Positions 35,878-36,326 of a stretch of DNA of 36,326 bases are shown one piece after another. The DNA comes from Stramenopiles sp. TOSAG23-2. Its lineage: Eukaryota > Sar. The DNA lies in NCBI GenBank assembly GCA_900128395.1, contig LT649330.1, forward strand, positions 1 to 36,326. Direction: 5' to 3'. Positions within the stretch are counted from its first letter, which is position 1. The number at the start of each line of letters is the position of its first letter. A model generated the notes under the pieces. The model had not been told where the DNA came from. It searched no databases and worked only from the letters and a program-made list of their open reading frames with translations. The position numbers and the translations under genes were made by a program.

Positions 35878-36326
35878 ATAGAGAAAGGAGGAGAGAGTGT
35901 GTGCGAAGTTAAACAAATATGTAGTTACGAGTTTATACAATACATAGTATAACACTATTTACCATTACATCGCGCATATTTTGACAAAAATTTTACTAAA
36001 AGTAGTATTTTTGACGTAAATTCTTATATTTCATAGTTTTGATGATGGATTTTTCATTTCATTACATGAAAACAAAGGAAAAACATTGAAAATACCTTTT
36101 TAAACTTAGGCTCCACTAGTATACCATTTTTCCTATCAATTGGCAAAATAATTTTGACATTTCACGTTTTCAGAAATTAGGGATAGCAGAATTTCTTGCA
36201 TCAAATTTTTACATTAAAATCTGTACTTCAATAAATTATTAATTTACAGAAATGACAAAACTAATGTATAAAATTCATAGAAATCATGAAATTATAAAAA
36301 TATCCATTTTTTAAAACACAAAAAAC
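35878..36326. other. Spacer to the window end, no gene
   Basis: AT-rich, without recognisable coding or RNA features. Confidence 0.5.

Overview
The window looks like nuclear DNA of a single-celled eukaryote: AT-rich, with long spacers, mostly intronless genes on both strands and at least one short GT-AG intron (83 bp). Recognisable genes are a plant/algal-type cycloeucalenol cycloisomerase (CPI1), a cytochrome b5-fatty acid desaturase, inositol-3-phosphate synthase, lipase maturation factor, a LicD-type transferase, F-box/LRR and ankyrin proteins, a membrane LRR+LNR (Notch-type) protein and large secreted Cys-rich proteins. This set suits a free-living protist or alga. A stramenopile is my best guess, but it is an inference from protein families, not a proven identity.

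Layout. 0-2.6 kb: an unrecognised basic protein (-) whose 3' end occurs in two extra copies. 2.6-4.2 kb: a fibronectin-III gene (-) that seems broken or spliced, abutting an acidic ORF (+). 4.5-7.0 kb: secreted Cys-rich protein (-). 7.6-9.7 kb: polytopic LRR+LNR protein (+). 10.1-11.4 kb: b5-desaturase (-). 12.0-12.3 kb: hairpin mobile element with TA target duplication. 12.6-14.1 kb: two-exon membrane protein (+). 14.7-15.6 kb: CPI1 (-). 16.6-21.8 kb: a giant secreted polycationic protein (-). 22.5-22.8 kb: a second hairpin element of the same family, with its empty site preserved in a neighbouring duplicate. 23.1-24.5 kb: secreted helical protein (+), divergent from the giant gene. 25.1-25.5 kb: small membrane protein. 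25.8-26.5 kb: inverted-repeat element flanked by TTAA. 26.8-35.9 kb: ankyrin (+), F-box/LRR (-), LicD (-), inositol-3-phosphate synthase (-) and LMF with a C-terminal EF-hand (+).

Functional themes. Several genes concern lipids and membranes: sterol isomerase, desaturase, inositol synthesis and ER lipase maturation. These are unlinked housekeeping genes, not an operon. The most unusual locus is 16.6-24.5 kb. Its giant protein has a signal peptide, Cys-rich modules and four blocks of cationic amphipathic helix built on an 11-residue period. Two of those blocks lie just downstream of an Arg-Arg-(x)-Leu-Leu motif, which suggests a proteolytically processed polycation.

A second strong signal is structural. 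At least nine exact head-to-tail duplications of 96-143 bp occur, seven of them at the ends of four genes. They alter predicted starts and stops. They may be unmerged contig overlaps in the assembly rather than biology, and gene ends next to them should be treated with care.
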